This document shows, in pieces, positions 12,171-22,651 of a stretch of 64,000 nucleotides of DNA. Numbering within the stretch: the stretch's first letter is position 1; every line of letters begins with the position of its first letter. The DNA is from Holothuria scabra (taxonomy: Eukaryota > Echinodermata > Holothuroidea > Aspidochirotida > Holothuriidae). The notes beneath the pieces were generated by a model. That model did no database searches, was not told where the DNA came from, and worked only from the letters and a program-made list of their open reading frames with translations. The position numbers and the translations under genes are program-made. Location of the stretch: assembly GCA_037179385.1 (NCBI GenBank), contig CM074179.1, positions 4,402,001 to 4,466,000 of the forward strand, read 5' to 3'.

Positions 12171-12371
12171 TATCTCCTCCAAGACAGGCGGTTTCATGGG
12201 TATGGTGTAATGCAGGTTGTAGGGAATGTTGTTTTGTATCAAATAATAATTTTTGAAGATCGTTTAGCTTTGTTATGGGTGGTAAAACGGGTATTTTTCA
12301 ATAATAAGTCGCGTGGGCGGTGTCTATTTTTAGAGCAAAGGCCACAGAGTTGTGTTGTCAAGAACTGGCGA
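12171..12371 (+). repeat. Subterminal direct repeat, copy 2
   Basis: This repeats 7485-7695 in the same direction but lacks the terminal palindrome. It sits directly before the CR1-like remnant. Confidence 0.7.
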
Positions 12372-12399
12372 GGTAGCAAATTACTCCAATATTTAAGAA

Positions 12400-13110
12400 C
12401 TGGGATCGAAGTGTGCCTTGCAATTACAGGCCTGCCACTTTAACCAGTATTGTGTGCAAAGTTATGGAATCTTTAATTCAGGATAGTTTACTTAATCTGT
12501 CACAGCATGGGTTCCTGCCAAGCTGAACTTGTGTTACTAACTTTCTGAGCTTTTCTTCAAGACGTCTCTTCATCTCTTGATTCCAGTCTCTTCATCTCTT
12601 GATTCCGGGTATGGCGTTGACAGGGACCGCGGAGAAGGGGGGGGGGGGGCTTTAGCCCCCGCACTTTTTTGTTTTGGGCATTGACTGCCTTAAACTGCAT
12701 TTATTTTATTGGACATATTGGGCCGCTTCGATGATTAGCCCCTGCCCTTCAAAATTGACTCCACAGCCTCTGGTTGATGTCATTTACCTTGACTTTTCAA
12801 AGGCCTTTTATAAAGTTCCATTAGGTACACTGATGGTTTAACTGCGTCGTTAGGGGTTCAGGGCAATTGTGCCGATTGGATAAATTCCTGCCTTCATGGT
12901 AGATCTCAAAGAGTTGCTGTCAATGGTAACTTAATTTTCTCCTTAATTTTCATCAATGATATCGATAGTTATCTTACATATTGTATCTTATAAGTAAGTT
13001 TGCAGATGATAATAAGCTTTGTAGGAAGATAAGCATTTTGGAAGATGCCTTACTGCTGCAGAAAGATCTGGATAGTTTAGTTTCTTGGTCTCTATCAAAC
13101 TACATTATCC
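12400..13110 (+). pseudogene. CR1/L2-like LINE reverse transcriptase remnant
   Basis: Broken frames read TSIVCKVMESLIQDSLLNL then SQHGFLPS, VIYLDFSKAFYKVPL, HGRSQRVAVNGNL, LIFINDIDSYL, KFADDNKLC and LQKDLDSLVSWS. They fall in the order of RT blocks in CR1/L2/Rex-like LINEs (YLDFSKAFDKVPH, FADDTKL). About 220 bp of unrelated sequence, including a direct duplication of TCTCTTCATCTCTTGATTCC at 12565-12604 and a G run at about 12637-12648, lies between the second and third blocks. It is old and heavily decayed. Confidence 0.78.
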
Positions 13111-13343
13111 GATGTTCGTACGATAACATTTAATGTTAAGATCATTGTTCTCGAACTGTTATACCCCTCTCACTGGCTACTTGACAGGCTATACTTCTCT
13201 GTAGTTGGAATGAAAAAACTTAACTACTTAAGAATAACAAGGACACGCTAGAAAAGAATGAAAAAAATCAATGAAAAAGAAACTACAATCTACATGCAGT
13301 GTGCAGTGGCAGAAATTATTTCGCTTTTATAAAGTCCCTACAT

Positions 13344-13366
13344 GCCCCCCTCCCCCCCCCCCCCCC
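13344..13366 (+). repeat. Poly-C tract
   Basis: A C-rich run, broken by one T near its start, in non-coding sequence. It is one of many G or C homopolymers in this window. Confidence 0.9.
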
Positions 13367-13806
13367 CGTCCTGCCCTCCCACTCCCTAGGTTGAAATACG
13401 GAGACTTGCCTGTGAGCCACAACTGGAAAACCAGACGTAGTCATCTCGACTTGCGCTAGTTTGTCACCCTCCATCTAATTACCAAGTACTGTAAAACCTA
13501 CTGCTCAAGAAACCATTCACAGGACAATATTGGAGTCGTAGCAGAGCATACGCCTAACTGCCTGCGTGGCAGGCGCCGCAACTTAATATCTAGGAATAAC
13601 TAAGTTGTAACTAAGACACAGCTAACCCCAAATCAACTACGACATTTTATCTAAAAATACACCCCTACAACGACGTCATCCCGATATATTTTAACACCCA
13701 ATGTCATGCCTAAAATCCAGCAAACAGATCACTACAATTGACACTATCTCACGGTCATTCTGCATGCCAAAATGATGATGTCGAGTTTTGTTGCGGCACC
13801 GCAACT

Positions 13807-14784
13807 GGTCTAGACGTATGTCTTGTTTATCAAGATGTTGCTGGATTGCGTGAAGAGCGGAGGAGTCCCCATTCCTCTCCCTGGAGGAGAGCGAGAGGAA
13901 CTCCTTCCTTCTTCGACGAGCTCTTGCTACACAGTACTCAATAGTGAACTGCTTGATGCGGGACTTAACGTCATCCCACCAATCTAAACCCGTTGGGAAG
14001 GCTGGCTTCAATGTCCGCCACCCTTCGTACCTGGCCTTTAACTGTTCATTACATTCTGTCTCTGCTAAAATATCAATAATCATTTTCCAGAAGCCCCTCC
14101 CTGTTGGCCATGACTCAGGGGGTTGAAAGGAGACAGTAACTGCATCATGGTCCGAAATTGGACATGTCACAACATCACAACTGGTTGGTGACAGAAGCAG
14201 TGGAGAGTAAACCCGGTCTAGCCTTGAGGCCTCCGTGCCATCTGGTCGGTGCCAAGTGAACACGGACAAACCCGGGTGTTGTGCTCTCCAAACGTCAACC
14301 ATGTCATTGTTCTTTGTGAACATGTCCAATTCCACTATTCCAACACCACCGCTGGAAGGCGTACACGAGGACAGTCTGTCCAGCCGAGTGTCGGGGACGC
14401 AGTTTAAGTCTCCAGCCAGGATACATGGGGAACCGGAGGGCCCATTTGGCGCGTACACATTACAAAGGAAGAAGCTACCACTGGGGTGCTTTATGGAAAC
14501 GTATACCAAACGGCCCTCGTGATCAGAATCACAACCAGGGAGGTCCACCTTGATGAAATTAAAATAACTGTTCCACAAGAAGATGCCGAACCAAGGGAAG
14601 CATGCACTCCTCCACCCCACTCGAAGGACCAGGTGTGGACATCGTCCTCATTCACTATATGCGTCTCTTGGAGTAAAGCAAAGTCCACACCCAGTGACCT
14701 ACAAAACTGAAATATTCTGGCCCGCTTCCTGCTGTCCCTCATACCGTTGACGTTCAGGGTCAAGAGGGACAGGGGGACAGCCAT
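13807..14784 (-). pseudogene. B1 ORF2, N-terminal part: APE endonuclease
   Basis: On the - strand this starts MAVPLSLLTLNVNGMRDSRK and has LLQETHI and, after a frameshift near 14560-14600, AGDLNC (GDFN changed to GDLN), RLDRVYSP and ISDHDAV. It ends at the palindrome-ended insertion. The domain would nick target DNA for target-primed reverse transcription. A deletion of about 14 residues follows GPSG compared with B2. The Met at 14784 lies 70 bp after the ORF1 stop. Confidence 0.9.
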
Positions 14785-14853
14785 GGAGGAGTGGGTATTT
14801 ACACGTTGGTCTGGAGCCTACTGACCTTATTACGAGGGGGTGGTATGGGGGCC

Positions 14854-15859
14854 TCAGAGACTTGGCACCCCTTCACCTGAATCAAACCAGCTCTCCCCCA
14901 GTGGTAGCTCCCTTATTGGGTGATCTGGTGCAGACTCCCTAACATCTGGCATGACACTGCCAGACTCCGAGTCAGAGGAGAGCTGGAGGTCCTCCTCTAC
15001 TGTTTTCACTCCAGCCTCCTCAGGTGCCAGGGGTGGAGAGTCTGCCTCTGGGATCCCTGTCCCCTTCCCACACTTCTTTGAGGCGAGGAACTCCTGCTCT
15101 ACCTCCCCTGCCACCCTCTCCAGTTCCTCAGGTGCATCTGACTCATCAAGCATGGTTTCTGGCCCTGGCTGCGTGGGGTCAGGTGTCAGTCCCACATCCC
15201 CACTGACACGGGCAGAGTAAGACGTGGGGCAGGCACCAGAGGTGTGACCATCCTCCCCACAAAGGTTGCACCTCACGTCATTGGGACACTCAGCCTTGTC
15301 GTGTCCCAACTGCCTGCACCTCCCACAACGTCTGTTGGGGCACGCCCTGGCCTCGTGCCCCTCCTCGCCACACTTGAAACAGGTGCGGGGCTGCCCAAAG
15401 TAGCGAATGTGGGCTTTGGCACCCCCTATGAAGAGGAAGGATGGAATATCCCTCTTCAATACCATACGGAACTGCCTCTTGCCGTTCAGTATGCCCTTCA
15501 ACTCACCATCACCGTAGGTGCACCACATACTGCTTGAGACAGTTCCGTACTGCCCAAGAACCCTCGCAACCAGACCCTGTCCTACCTCAAAGGGCAGGTA
15601 CAGCACCGTCACCGCCACAGAGCGATCATATGGGGTGACTGTGAGCCCTTGCACCCCCTTCAAGCGTGACACACCATCCAACCTGGCTGCATCTGACCTG
15701 AACTTGTTGCGGGCTTGGAGCGCCTGCAACATCTCAATTTGTTTCACCTCAATACCCCTTTTTTCAACACACTAAACACTTGAGCACTTGAGGGGGTGAC
15801 ACATTTGCCTCCGACTCAAATTGCAACTTAACGATGCTACTATCCCTACACGCGGGCAT
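14854..15859 (-). pseudogene. B1 ORF1 (zinc-knuckle nucleic-acid-binding protein)
   Basis: On the - strand this begins MPACRDSSIVKLQF and shifts frame near 15770, before EVKQIEMLQALQARN. It contains a folded domain (PYDRSVAVTVLYLPFE to DIPSFLFIGG) and three CCHC knuckles: CFKCGEEGHEARAC, CGRCRQLGHDKAEC and CNLCGEDGHTSGAC. An acidic, Pro/Ser-rich tail follows and ends WFDSGEGVPSL. Unlike family A ORF1 it has no C-terminal C2H2 fingers. Such proteins coat the element RNA. Confidence 0.9.
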
Positions 15860-15930
15860 AGTAGCAGAGGGTTTGTGGCACGAGGCCACAGAGCAACAGG
15901 AGAAAAAAACTTAGCACCGTTCAGTATAGC

Positions 15931-15986
15931 TTAGTATAGTATAGTATAGTATAGTATAGTATAGTATAGTATAGTATAGTATAGTA
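15931..15986 (+). repeat. (TATAG)n pentanucleotide repeat in the B1 5' UTR
   Basis: About eleven units of TATAG/AGTAT in tandem. B2 has only a short degenerate version (about 52605-52635), so the array length differs between copies. Confidence 0.95.
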
Positions 15987-16046
15987 CACCAAGTAAGCAG
16001 TGCACAGCGCAGCAATACAATGCTAAAATTCAGCACGAGCAATCGA

Positions 16047-16077
16047 CGAGAGCTCCGTGAAAACACGTCCGCTCTCG
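16047..16077 (-). other. Family B 5'-terminal hairpin (B1)
   Basis: In element orientation the sequence is CGAGAGC, a 17-base inner part with CGTG TTTT CACG, then GCTCTCG. Outer (7 bp) and inner (4 bp) stems are perfect. The same structure is at 52688-52718 (B2) and 63208-63238, and a version lacking the inner part is at 62895-62906. It lies close to the element 5' end and may be an RNA structure or promoter part. Confidence 0.65.
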
Positions 16078-16099
16078 ACGAAGACCTGAACTGAACTAT

Positions 16100-18395
16100 G
16101 AAATGGGAATGGCTTCTGGCCATCTCGTAAATCGATCAATAATCGTCAACAAATAAGTACAACCTTGAAATGGTGGCAAAGGTCCTACAATATCAATATG
16201 GACATGACTAAAACGCGAAGTAGGTGGAGCAAAATTTCTTAACGGTGTAACAGTATGACGCTGGACCTTTGACTTTTGACACTGTAAACATGACCGTGCC
16301 CAATGTCGGACATCTTTGTTAATACTAGGCCATATAAATCGTTGTTTTATTAACCGTTGTGAAGCTCTGATTCCAGGATGTGCTAATGAATGTAATGATT
16401 CAAAAACCTGTCGCCTAAAATTTGCTGGAACATACGGTCTTGGAGTACCACTTGACATGTCACATACGATAGTCTCAGGAGCAGTAGCAAGGGGAACATC
16501 GGCTAATTCTAGTGAAGATGATTCTCGTAAGTTCAGTAACTCATCATCTTCACGCTGAGCTGCCGCTATTTTTTCTAAATCAATCGTGACATTGTCAGTT
16601 GTGAAAGCGTTGAGATCCATTCGCGACAGAGCATTTGCGACAACATTGTCTTTACCTCTGATATGCCGAATGTCAGTAGTGAATTGTGAAATGTAGTCTA
16701 AATGACGGATTTCTCTCGCCGAATAGCGATCTGGCTTAGTGTTAAACGCATAAGTTAAAGGCTTATGATCGGTGTAAACACAAAATTGCCTGCCTTCTAA
16801 ATAGTGCTTAAAGTGAAGAATGGTCAGATAAATTGCTAAGAGTTCTCTCCCAAAGGTACTATACCTAGTCTCAGCTGGTTGCAATCGCGTAGAGAAAAAT
16901 GCTATTGGTTGCCACGAGCTATTGACTAGTTGCTGTAATGCCCCGCCTATAGCTACATCAGATGCATCAACCATAATACATAATGAGGCTTCAGGCACTA
17001 GATGGACTAATAACGTGGCTGAAGCCAAGTCCATCTTGACCTTGTTAAATGCCGCTTCGTGCGACTCATTTAGAATAAGTGAAGCATTCTTGACTTTAGT
17101 AGACAAAATATCTGTTAGTGGCTGAACTGTATTGGCACAATTGGGAATGAACCTCCTATAGAAGTTAATAGGGCCAAGGAACTTACGTAAGCTACTAAGC
17201 GTGGTAGGTGTAGGACAATTCTGAATGTCTTTAACTTTGGACGCTAATGGACGAACACCGTCACAGTCAACATGATGGCCTAAAAATACAATAGACGATA
17301 CTCCAAAAACACACTTTTCGGGGTTGACTACAACGCCATGTTCATGGAGTCGTTGGAATAGTTGCTGAAGATGGGAGTAACGTTCCTCCGGAGTGGAACT
17401 AGCTACCAGTAAGTCATCAATATATACAAAAACGAATGGAAGGCCCCTCAGAACTTGATCTATGAACCTTTGAAAGGATTGAGCCGAATTTCTGAGGCCA
17501 AAGGGCATACGTAGGAACTCAAATAAACCAAACGGTGTCGTGATAGCAGTCTTGGGTATGTCTTCTGGTTCTACCGGTATGTGGTGGTAAGCTCACACTA
17601 AGTCTAATTTGGAAAAAATCGTCTTACCATGAAGCGATGCTGCAAAATAATGAATATGCGGATATGGATAATTGTCCGGAATAGTTACATGGTTGAGCGC
17701 GCGGTGGTCTCCACACGGGCGCCAATCACCAGATTTCTTTGGTACTAAGTGCAATGGAGATGCCCAATTACTTTTGGATGGTCGAATAATGCCTAATTGA
17801 AGCATATGTTCAAATTCCTCTTTTGCAGCTTTCAAACGTTCCGGAGCTAAACGACGTGGTCGACAAGTAACTGGTGGACCCTTAGTGGTAATGTGATGTG
17901 TTACATTGTGCTTAACATCAGACGGTTGATAAGATGGTTTCAAAATATCATGATATCCTTTCAATAATGCAGTGAATCTAGGTGAACCATCAGGAATACT
18001 AAATGTGAGGCTTAATGGTTTTGTTGTTGATTCCATACCGTGGACAAACAAGGAAGTCCCTGAATAAATCAGTCTACGATTTCTCACATCAACCAATAAC
18101 GAAAAATGCCCCAAGAAATCAGCACCTTTAATTGGAGTACTAACATCTGTTATAATAAAGACCCATTGGAAAGCACGACGTAAGCCTTAATCTAAATTCA
18201 ACAAACGTTGAACCATGTGTGGTGATGATTGTCTTACTGGCAGCTCGTAAGGCGGAATGAGTTTTACTTTTCTTCTCTGCCGGTGAAGCGGGGTACACAC
18301 TAACGTCTGCACCTGTGTCAATTAAAAACCGGTTGCCTGTCTTACGATCAGTTACATAAAATTGACAAGTAGACTTTGTGCCAGACGAGTGTGTC
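16100..18395 (-). pseudogene. gypsy1 pol: protease, RT, RNase H, integrase N-terminal part
   Basis: On the - strand the protease begins in a frame shifted from gag (FLIDTGADVSVYPA, DTG active site). A further frame change lies near 18190. RT follows with [48 protein letters not shown] and active site YIDDLLVAS. A single TGA (Arg expected) interrupts DLV.AYHHIP near 17593. RNase H (VDASDVAIGGAL, FGRELLAIY, YTDHKPLTYAF), the integrase zinc finger (two His, then CLQC) and the first catalytic Asp (HIDIVGPLPPF) come next. The reading stops at WPEAIPIS where B1 is inserted. Confidence 0.92.
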
Positions 18396-18399
18396 GCGG

Positions 18400-19308
18400 C
18401 TAATCGCTGGCTTTGGTGTTTCCCTGGTCACCTGATTTACGATAACTACACGGGGAAGTACATTTATCAGCCTTATTGCCAAACTTTAAATGATACCAGC
18501 AATAACCTTCTGTTTTTTCATAGTACCTGGGTCTGGAACCTGACCTAGACCTAGACGATTGACGCCTACTCCTATAATTGCGATCTCTAGAACGCCCTCT
18601 ACTACGTTGTGCTAACTGATCAGTCAAAGCGTCAACCTTAGTGGATAACTTTGCAACCAATGAGCGTAATTCATCAATTTCATTGGAATTGCTGCGTAAA
18701 GGTAATGAATAATTTGCAGCAACAGCATTTCCGGTAGTAGGTAGTGGGTTGGTTGGAGGAATTGTCTGTACTGAGGGAGTGACTTCTAAAATCTTGTCAG
18801 CAAGAAGTGATAACTGTTCTATGTCAACAGTATCCCTAGTTGATGCCAGGATTAATTGAACAATTGTTGGCAAGCGTTGCAAAAATAGGGTTTTAAAAAT
18901 ACTACCTTCTAATTGTCGCTCCCCTAATAACTGACGCATACGTCTAAGGAGTTGCGAAGGCTTTCTATCACCTAATTCTTCTGAAATGAGTAATTGATGC
19001 AAACGCTTTTGTTCAGAAGTTGAAGTACGTTCAATTAATTTAGCCTTAAGTTTATCGTATGGATTTGAATCGGGTGGGGTAATTAACAAGTCTCGTACTT
19101 CCTCAGCAATTTCAGGTTGAAGTGAAGCCACTACATATGCAAACTTAGTACTTTGGACTGTTATACCTCTAGTAGTAAACTGAGCCTCAACCTGAGCAAA
19201 TCATATAGTAGGGTCTTTGGGCCAAAATGGAGGGAGTTTAATAGATACTGTACACAAATTTGGATCAAAATCCTTTTTCTTACTTGTACTCTGTTCGTCC
19301 TCGGACAT
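18400..19308 (-). pseudogene. gypsy1 gag
   Basis: On the - strand it starts MSEDEQSTSKKKDF and has the Gag hallmark [22 protein letters not shown] replaces the Trp present in gypsy3 ([12 protein letters not shown]), so one point mutation breaks the frame near 19203. It continues to EQKRLHQLLISEELGDR, a basic Arg/Ser stretch, and an atypical Cys/His motif, CWYHLKFGNKADKCTSPC, known from many animal Gypsy Gags. It forms the particle. The next frame (protease) overlaps in another phase, so a -1 ribosomal shift is likely. Confidence 0.88.
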
Positions 19309-19381
19309 TGTAAAATGATTATAATAGCGATAATACTAAAGCGTAGATTTATACTAAGAGCTGTAGGTCTTTTACAAAAAG

Positions 19382-20093
19382 TTAATGTAATAGAGTAAAC
19401 CAACGTTTCTTAGTCACAGACTTAGCGTGAAGGCCGTCATACAGAGGAGTGAAATCATTTCTAATCGTACGAGTATAATTGCCCGACCTGCTCTTACGCT
19501 TGGTGGGTTTACGTATGGTAGGGTGCCAGAATAGGGTAGGAAAAATTATACCATGTTGAGTCTGCTGATTAAGATCTTTAATTGAGGAATTAATTGAATC
19601 TAATGTAGAATCTAGATCAGCTTGATAAGTTTGTAATTCCTCTTCAGTAAGGGCTGGTTGTGGCAAACACTTGCTTAGCTGAAATTTTGCAAATGATGCT
19701 GGAGGTATGGTAGTAAAAACTACGATAGACTTTGGGCGAAGTCGTAAACAAGCAGACTTAAATTGATTCAGGCTATGTAATACATCACTGGCTGTAGCTG
19801 ATGAACGTCTCAATACATTCTTACTATAAGTAGGAGGGGAAAACAATTCTGTTAAATCGTTTATGCCAGCTGCTACTCTAATAATAATAAAATCATCTAC
19901 GCTTCACTGTCGTAACTTAGCAAGAGTTGGTTTCTAATAAATCGCCAATACCGGCTCCTCTCGTAATTACATAAGTTACTGAGTTTTCCCTTGTTTCAGA
20001 AGGTGGAGCGTAACGATCGAAGGAATAGGCCCTTGAATCAGCTACAAACAACAAGTGCTTGCCACTTGTAGTACTAGACACATTCACTGACAT
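19382..20093 (-). pseudogene. SGNH-hydrolase-like ORF between the 5' LTR and gag of gypsy1
   Basis: On the - strand it starts at an ATG 238 bp inside the 5' LTR and ends 74 bp before gag, for about 237 residues. The SGNH/GDSL blocks appear in order: Ser (HLLFVADSRAYSFDRY), Gly (VITRGAGIGDLLE), Asn (DDFIIIRVAAGINDLTEL, a perfect GxND) and Asp-x-x-His (PLYDGLHAKSVTKKRW). One frameshift and one TGA lie between the second and third blocks. SGNH proteins are esterases or lipases; similar domains are known in ORF1 of CR1 LINEs and in some DIRS/Ngaro elements. Function here is unknown. The C-terminal half of the same protein precedes gag in gypsy3 (about 41.65-41.94 kb), so it is a real part of this lineage and not a chance capture. 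Confidence 0.82.
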
Positions 20094-20315
20094 AACACAG
20101 ACTTATATGCTACATCAACTTGACAATGTAAGCTAATAAAATTAATAATATATCTAATATTACCACTGTATAGGGTAGTAGTTGTAATGCTATGTGACAG
20201 AAGTCTATGCGATATGAGTCGTATGACGTCAGTAACGATAACAGTACTAACGGTAACGACCTAATTTAAAAACCGGAACGAAGTGCAGCTCGAGTAATAA
20301 GATATATCGAAAATA

Positions 20316-20327
20316 TCGGGGTCACCA
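20316..20327 (-). other. gypsy1 primer binding site
   Basis: On the - strand TGGTGACCCCGA lies three bases after the 5' LTR end. It starts with TGG, the complement of a tRNA CCA end. I could not name the tRNA. Confidence 0.75.
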
Positions 20328-20330
20328 ATT

Positions 20331-20944
20331 TGTGGGATTAATGTGGTTAACAATTATTATTAGTAAGTACTCGAGACTCACCCACAGGAGCCGCCACACC
20401 TCGTCCCGGCGCTGACGTAGGTCCTGGTTGTCCTTCGTTAACAATAAGGTGGAAAGCTGCTGCCACTGTAGCCTACCGTTTAATTAATTTCTATTTCTAC
20501 AAACACTAGGCCCTAAATACACTATACTAACAGTAATACAAAAGGAATTGCTGTGCCTATCTGGCGCATGCACGTGCAAATATATACAACTACGCAAAAT
20601 ATAAACTGTACGACCTACTTACGTAAATAAAATGTCTACGCTGCTTAGCACTGGCTTGGCCTGAGTGGCTGTGATACTACTGCCGCCCAAAACCAAGAAC
20701 CTACTTGCAGTTCGTCTATATGCAAAAATCTAGTCTATAATATAGTATAACAACTACTCTCTAGACGAGCAGTCCGATCCTGTCCTTCTGCTTGCTGAAC
20801 GGCTAGTGCGTCGTTATCACTAAACGCACACGCAAAGCACAGTACACAAAAGCCATATGCAGGTGCTCATGCTAGGCTTTTGCATAACAATACTACAACA
20901 GGTAAACTTACGGAAACTTTACCGAAATGAAATAGCGCCCTACA
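20331..20944 (-). repeat. gypsy1 5' LTR
   Basis: This 614-bp partner of 3137-3796 begins TGTGGGATTAATG and ends CTACA on the + strand. It lacks the 46-bp hairpin-bearing segment of the other LTR; otherwise only scattered substitutions separate them. Confidence 0.93.
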
Positions 20945-22651
20945 TGTCCTTTTTTTATTGTTTTAAGCTTTTTGAGCGCGCCACTGGGGCTACTGTTAAT
21001 TTGGGCAAAACGAAGGGACTGCGTTTAGGGGGTTTCTCCGGTAGGAAACTACCGGCTGACATTGTGTGGTGCGACGACTGTATTAAAGTGACTGGGGTTT
21101 CCTTTTTTTGGGGGGGGGGGGGGGGAGAGGGAGAGGGCGGTTTTTTGTAATTGGTCGGAGCGTCCTCAGAAGGCTTTGGCCTGCCTCCGTCTTTGGAAGA
21201 GTAGAAGTCTGTTGCTCCCGGGTAAAGTTTTTATTGTCAATGCTGTTCTGTATTCGCTTTTTTTCTTTCTGGCCCCGATTTTTCCGGTGCCGGAAAGAAT
21301 TATTCATGACCTCAACTCTGCCGTTTTTGACTTTATCTGGTCCGGGGGAACTGATCTGGTGGCGAGGAATGTGGTCTGCCTCGGCAAGGCGGATGGGGGT
21401 TTGGAGCTCGATTGTTTTAAAGAAAAATGTGTTCCCTTTTTATCAGGCCAATCATTCCGGTCCTGAAGGGTGAAGTTCATGGGGCCCATTTGTTCCTTAT
21501 CAGGTTTTTTATAGCGTATCGTTTGAAGCGGGTCTTCCCCCTCCACTGGTCGAACTCCGTACCCAATTGCAGTACTCCCAGCCCTTCCCTCGGTGCTGCC
21601 TGCGACGCTCTCCTGAGGTAACACGAGAGAGACGAGGACTTCGTCAACGGGGCAAGGTCTGTCAAGGACCTTGTTCAGCTTTTCCGTCCCCAGGACATCA
21701 CGCCGTCGATTGTGGCCAAACGACCGGGTCTGCCTTGGGGGAGGTTTGAAAGGCGGTTTTCGACCCCCTCCTTGATCACCGATTGGCTGGGTTCTCTTGG
21801 AAGGTGGCCCACGATATCTTGTTCACTGGGGCGAAACTAAGAAAATGGAGTTTGGCCAGAGGGGGGTGCAGGGTCCCCGGCTGTGGCATGTTGGAAACCG
21901 TTAGGCATGTATTCTGGGACTGTCCTCGGGTTTACGAAGTGCTCTTGTGGGTTCACGCTGCGGTGAGACGGTTGCTGGGGGACTTCTTCAATTTAACCCC
22001 CGACCTTTTTATCCTTGGGGTCCCCTCCCCCAGTGTTTCCCGCATGGTTTTTGGGAGGGCGTGGTTCATTTTTGTTGTCTCTAGGCACGTTACATTAGGC
22101 ATAAGCTACCTCTTTGCAGTCAGGGCAATGTTTGTTTACACTATTCATCATGCTTCAGTGGCTGCACAACCAGCTTACATGTGACCAAAAAGATAAGCCT
22201 ATTGTCCTGGTCTGCTGAGGCAGCTCTGGTTGCAAACTTGGCTTGCACTGATTAAACAGTCTCTGCCTTTATGAATGAGGTTTTCAATGGGACTCTTTGT
22301 TTACATAGTGCTGGACATGGCAGCAACTATTGTCAGAAAGCTGATAACAGGAAGTCGGGTTGACCTTGATGTAACATCACTTTTTGAACAAAAAGTGGGG
22401 TGTCGGGTATAAATTGTTTAGAGGCAACCTTATGCCTAATGATGTGGAAGGCAAGGTGTTTGCACATGTATGAGGGGAGGGTGGTGGACATCGGGGAGGT
22501 AATTAAATGGATTTACCGGGAGGTTTATGAACGGGCTACGGCGGACTTCCGCCGGTTATCGAGGGCTAGGTTTTTGAATTTGTGGGTTAAGGGGGCTTCT
22601 TTTGTTTCTGTTGTTAATGATGTTTTGGTTTTCTCGCTGCCGAGGGCCTGA
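20945..22651 (+). pseudogene. A1 ORF2, C-terminal part
   Basis: This continues A1 ORF2 after gypsy1: FKLFERATGATVNLGKTKGL, RKLPADIVW, then a G tract (about 21109-21124) with a frame change, LLPGKVFIVNAVLYSLFFFL, DFIWSGGTDLVARNVV, FSWKVAHDILFTGAKL, and the C-terminal Cys/His motif of Tx1-type ORF2 (CRVPGCGMLETVRHVFWDCP). A 339-bp MITE at 22098-22436 splits the last exon-like stretch; across it the reading joins as RHVTLMMWKARCLHMYE. It ends NDVLVFSLPRA at 22651. Several frameshifts make it inactive. Confidence 0.87.
22098..22436. mobile_element. 339-bp MITE with TA target duplication
   Basis: The ends are inverted: GGCATAAGCTACCTCT at the left, and at the right a sequence reading GGCATAAGGTTGCCTCT in reverse. 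TA flanks both sides, and removing the unit with one TA restores the A1 ORF2 reading. There is no coding capacity. A TA duplication points towards Tc1/mariner-type mobilisation, but the ends are too few to classify. Confidence 0.72.

Larger units (their letters stand above)
7416..13806. mobile_element. Unclassified 6.4-kb transposon-like unit with palindromic ends
   Basis: This segment interrupts B1 ORF2 between the DNA coding for HLDKQ and that for LHGARIR. Its left edge is a 34-bp near-perfect palindrome beginning AGTTGCGGTGCC and ending GCAACT. Its right edge is a shorter inverted version (GTTGCGGCACCGCAACT, 13790-13806). A third copy in reverse lies at 13556-13583. Subterminal sequence is also inverted between the ends (GTGTTAAAAT and GTGT.TATTTTTAGA). 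About 200 bp near the left end recur directly at 12171-12371. The few long reading frames inside resemble nothing I know. It could be a large non-autonomous DNA transposon or several stacked copies. No clean target duplication is visible. Confidence 0.6.
4710..16099 (-). mobile_element. Family B LINE copy B1 (Tx1 clade), interrupted
   Basis: This is a non-LTR element in reverse orientation inside the gypsy1 integrase. Its 3' end is at 4710, with the family ending ACTTAAAAAGC. Its 5' end is near 16099, with the family B terminal hairpin at 16047-16077. ORF1 (15859-14854) and ORF2 (14784-13807, then 7415-5037) match B2 closely. ORF2 is interrupted by the 6.4-kb palindrome-ended unit at 7416-13806. 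The 12-bp target duplication is unrelated to U2, unlike family A. Confidence 0.93.
3137..20944 (-). mobile_element. Ty3/Gypsy LTR retrotransposon gypsy1, carrying nested insertions
   Basis: This is a complete LTR element in reverse orientation. In its own order it has a 5' LTR (20944-20331), PBS, an SGNH-like ORF, gag, protease, RT, RNase H and integrase, a PPT and a 3' LTR (3796-3137). The LTRs start TG and end CA and are nearly identical outside one 46-bp difference, so insertion was fairly recent. It interrupts A1 ORF2; the flanking bases AGTC and TGTC suggest a 4-bp target duplication with one mismatch. Its integrase is split by LINE B1. Without the 11.4-kb insertion the element is about 6.4 kb. 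Confidence 0.92.

Noticed and set aside
15931..15986. TATAG array as a CRISPR-like or satellite array
   Set aside because: It is a plain pentanucleotide microsatellite with no spacers and lies inside the B1 5' UTR.
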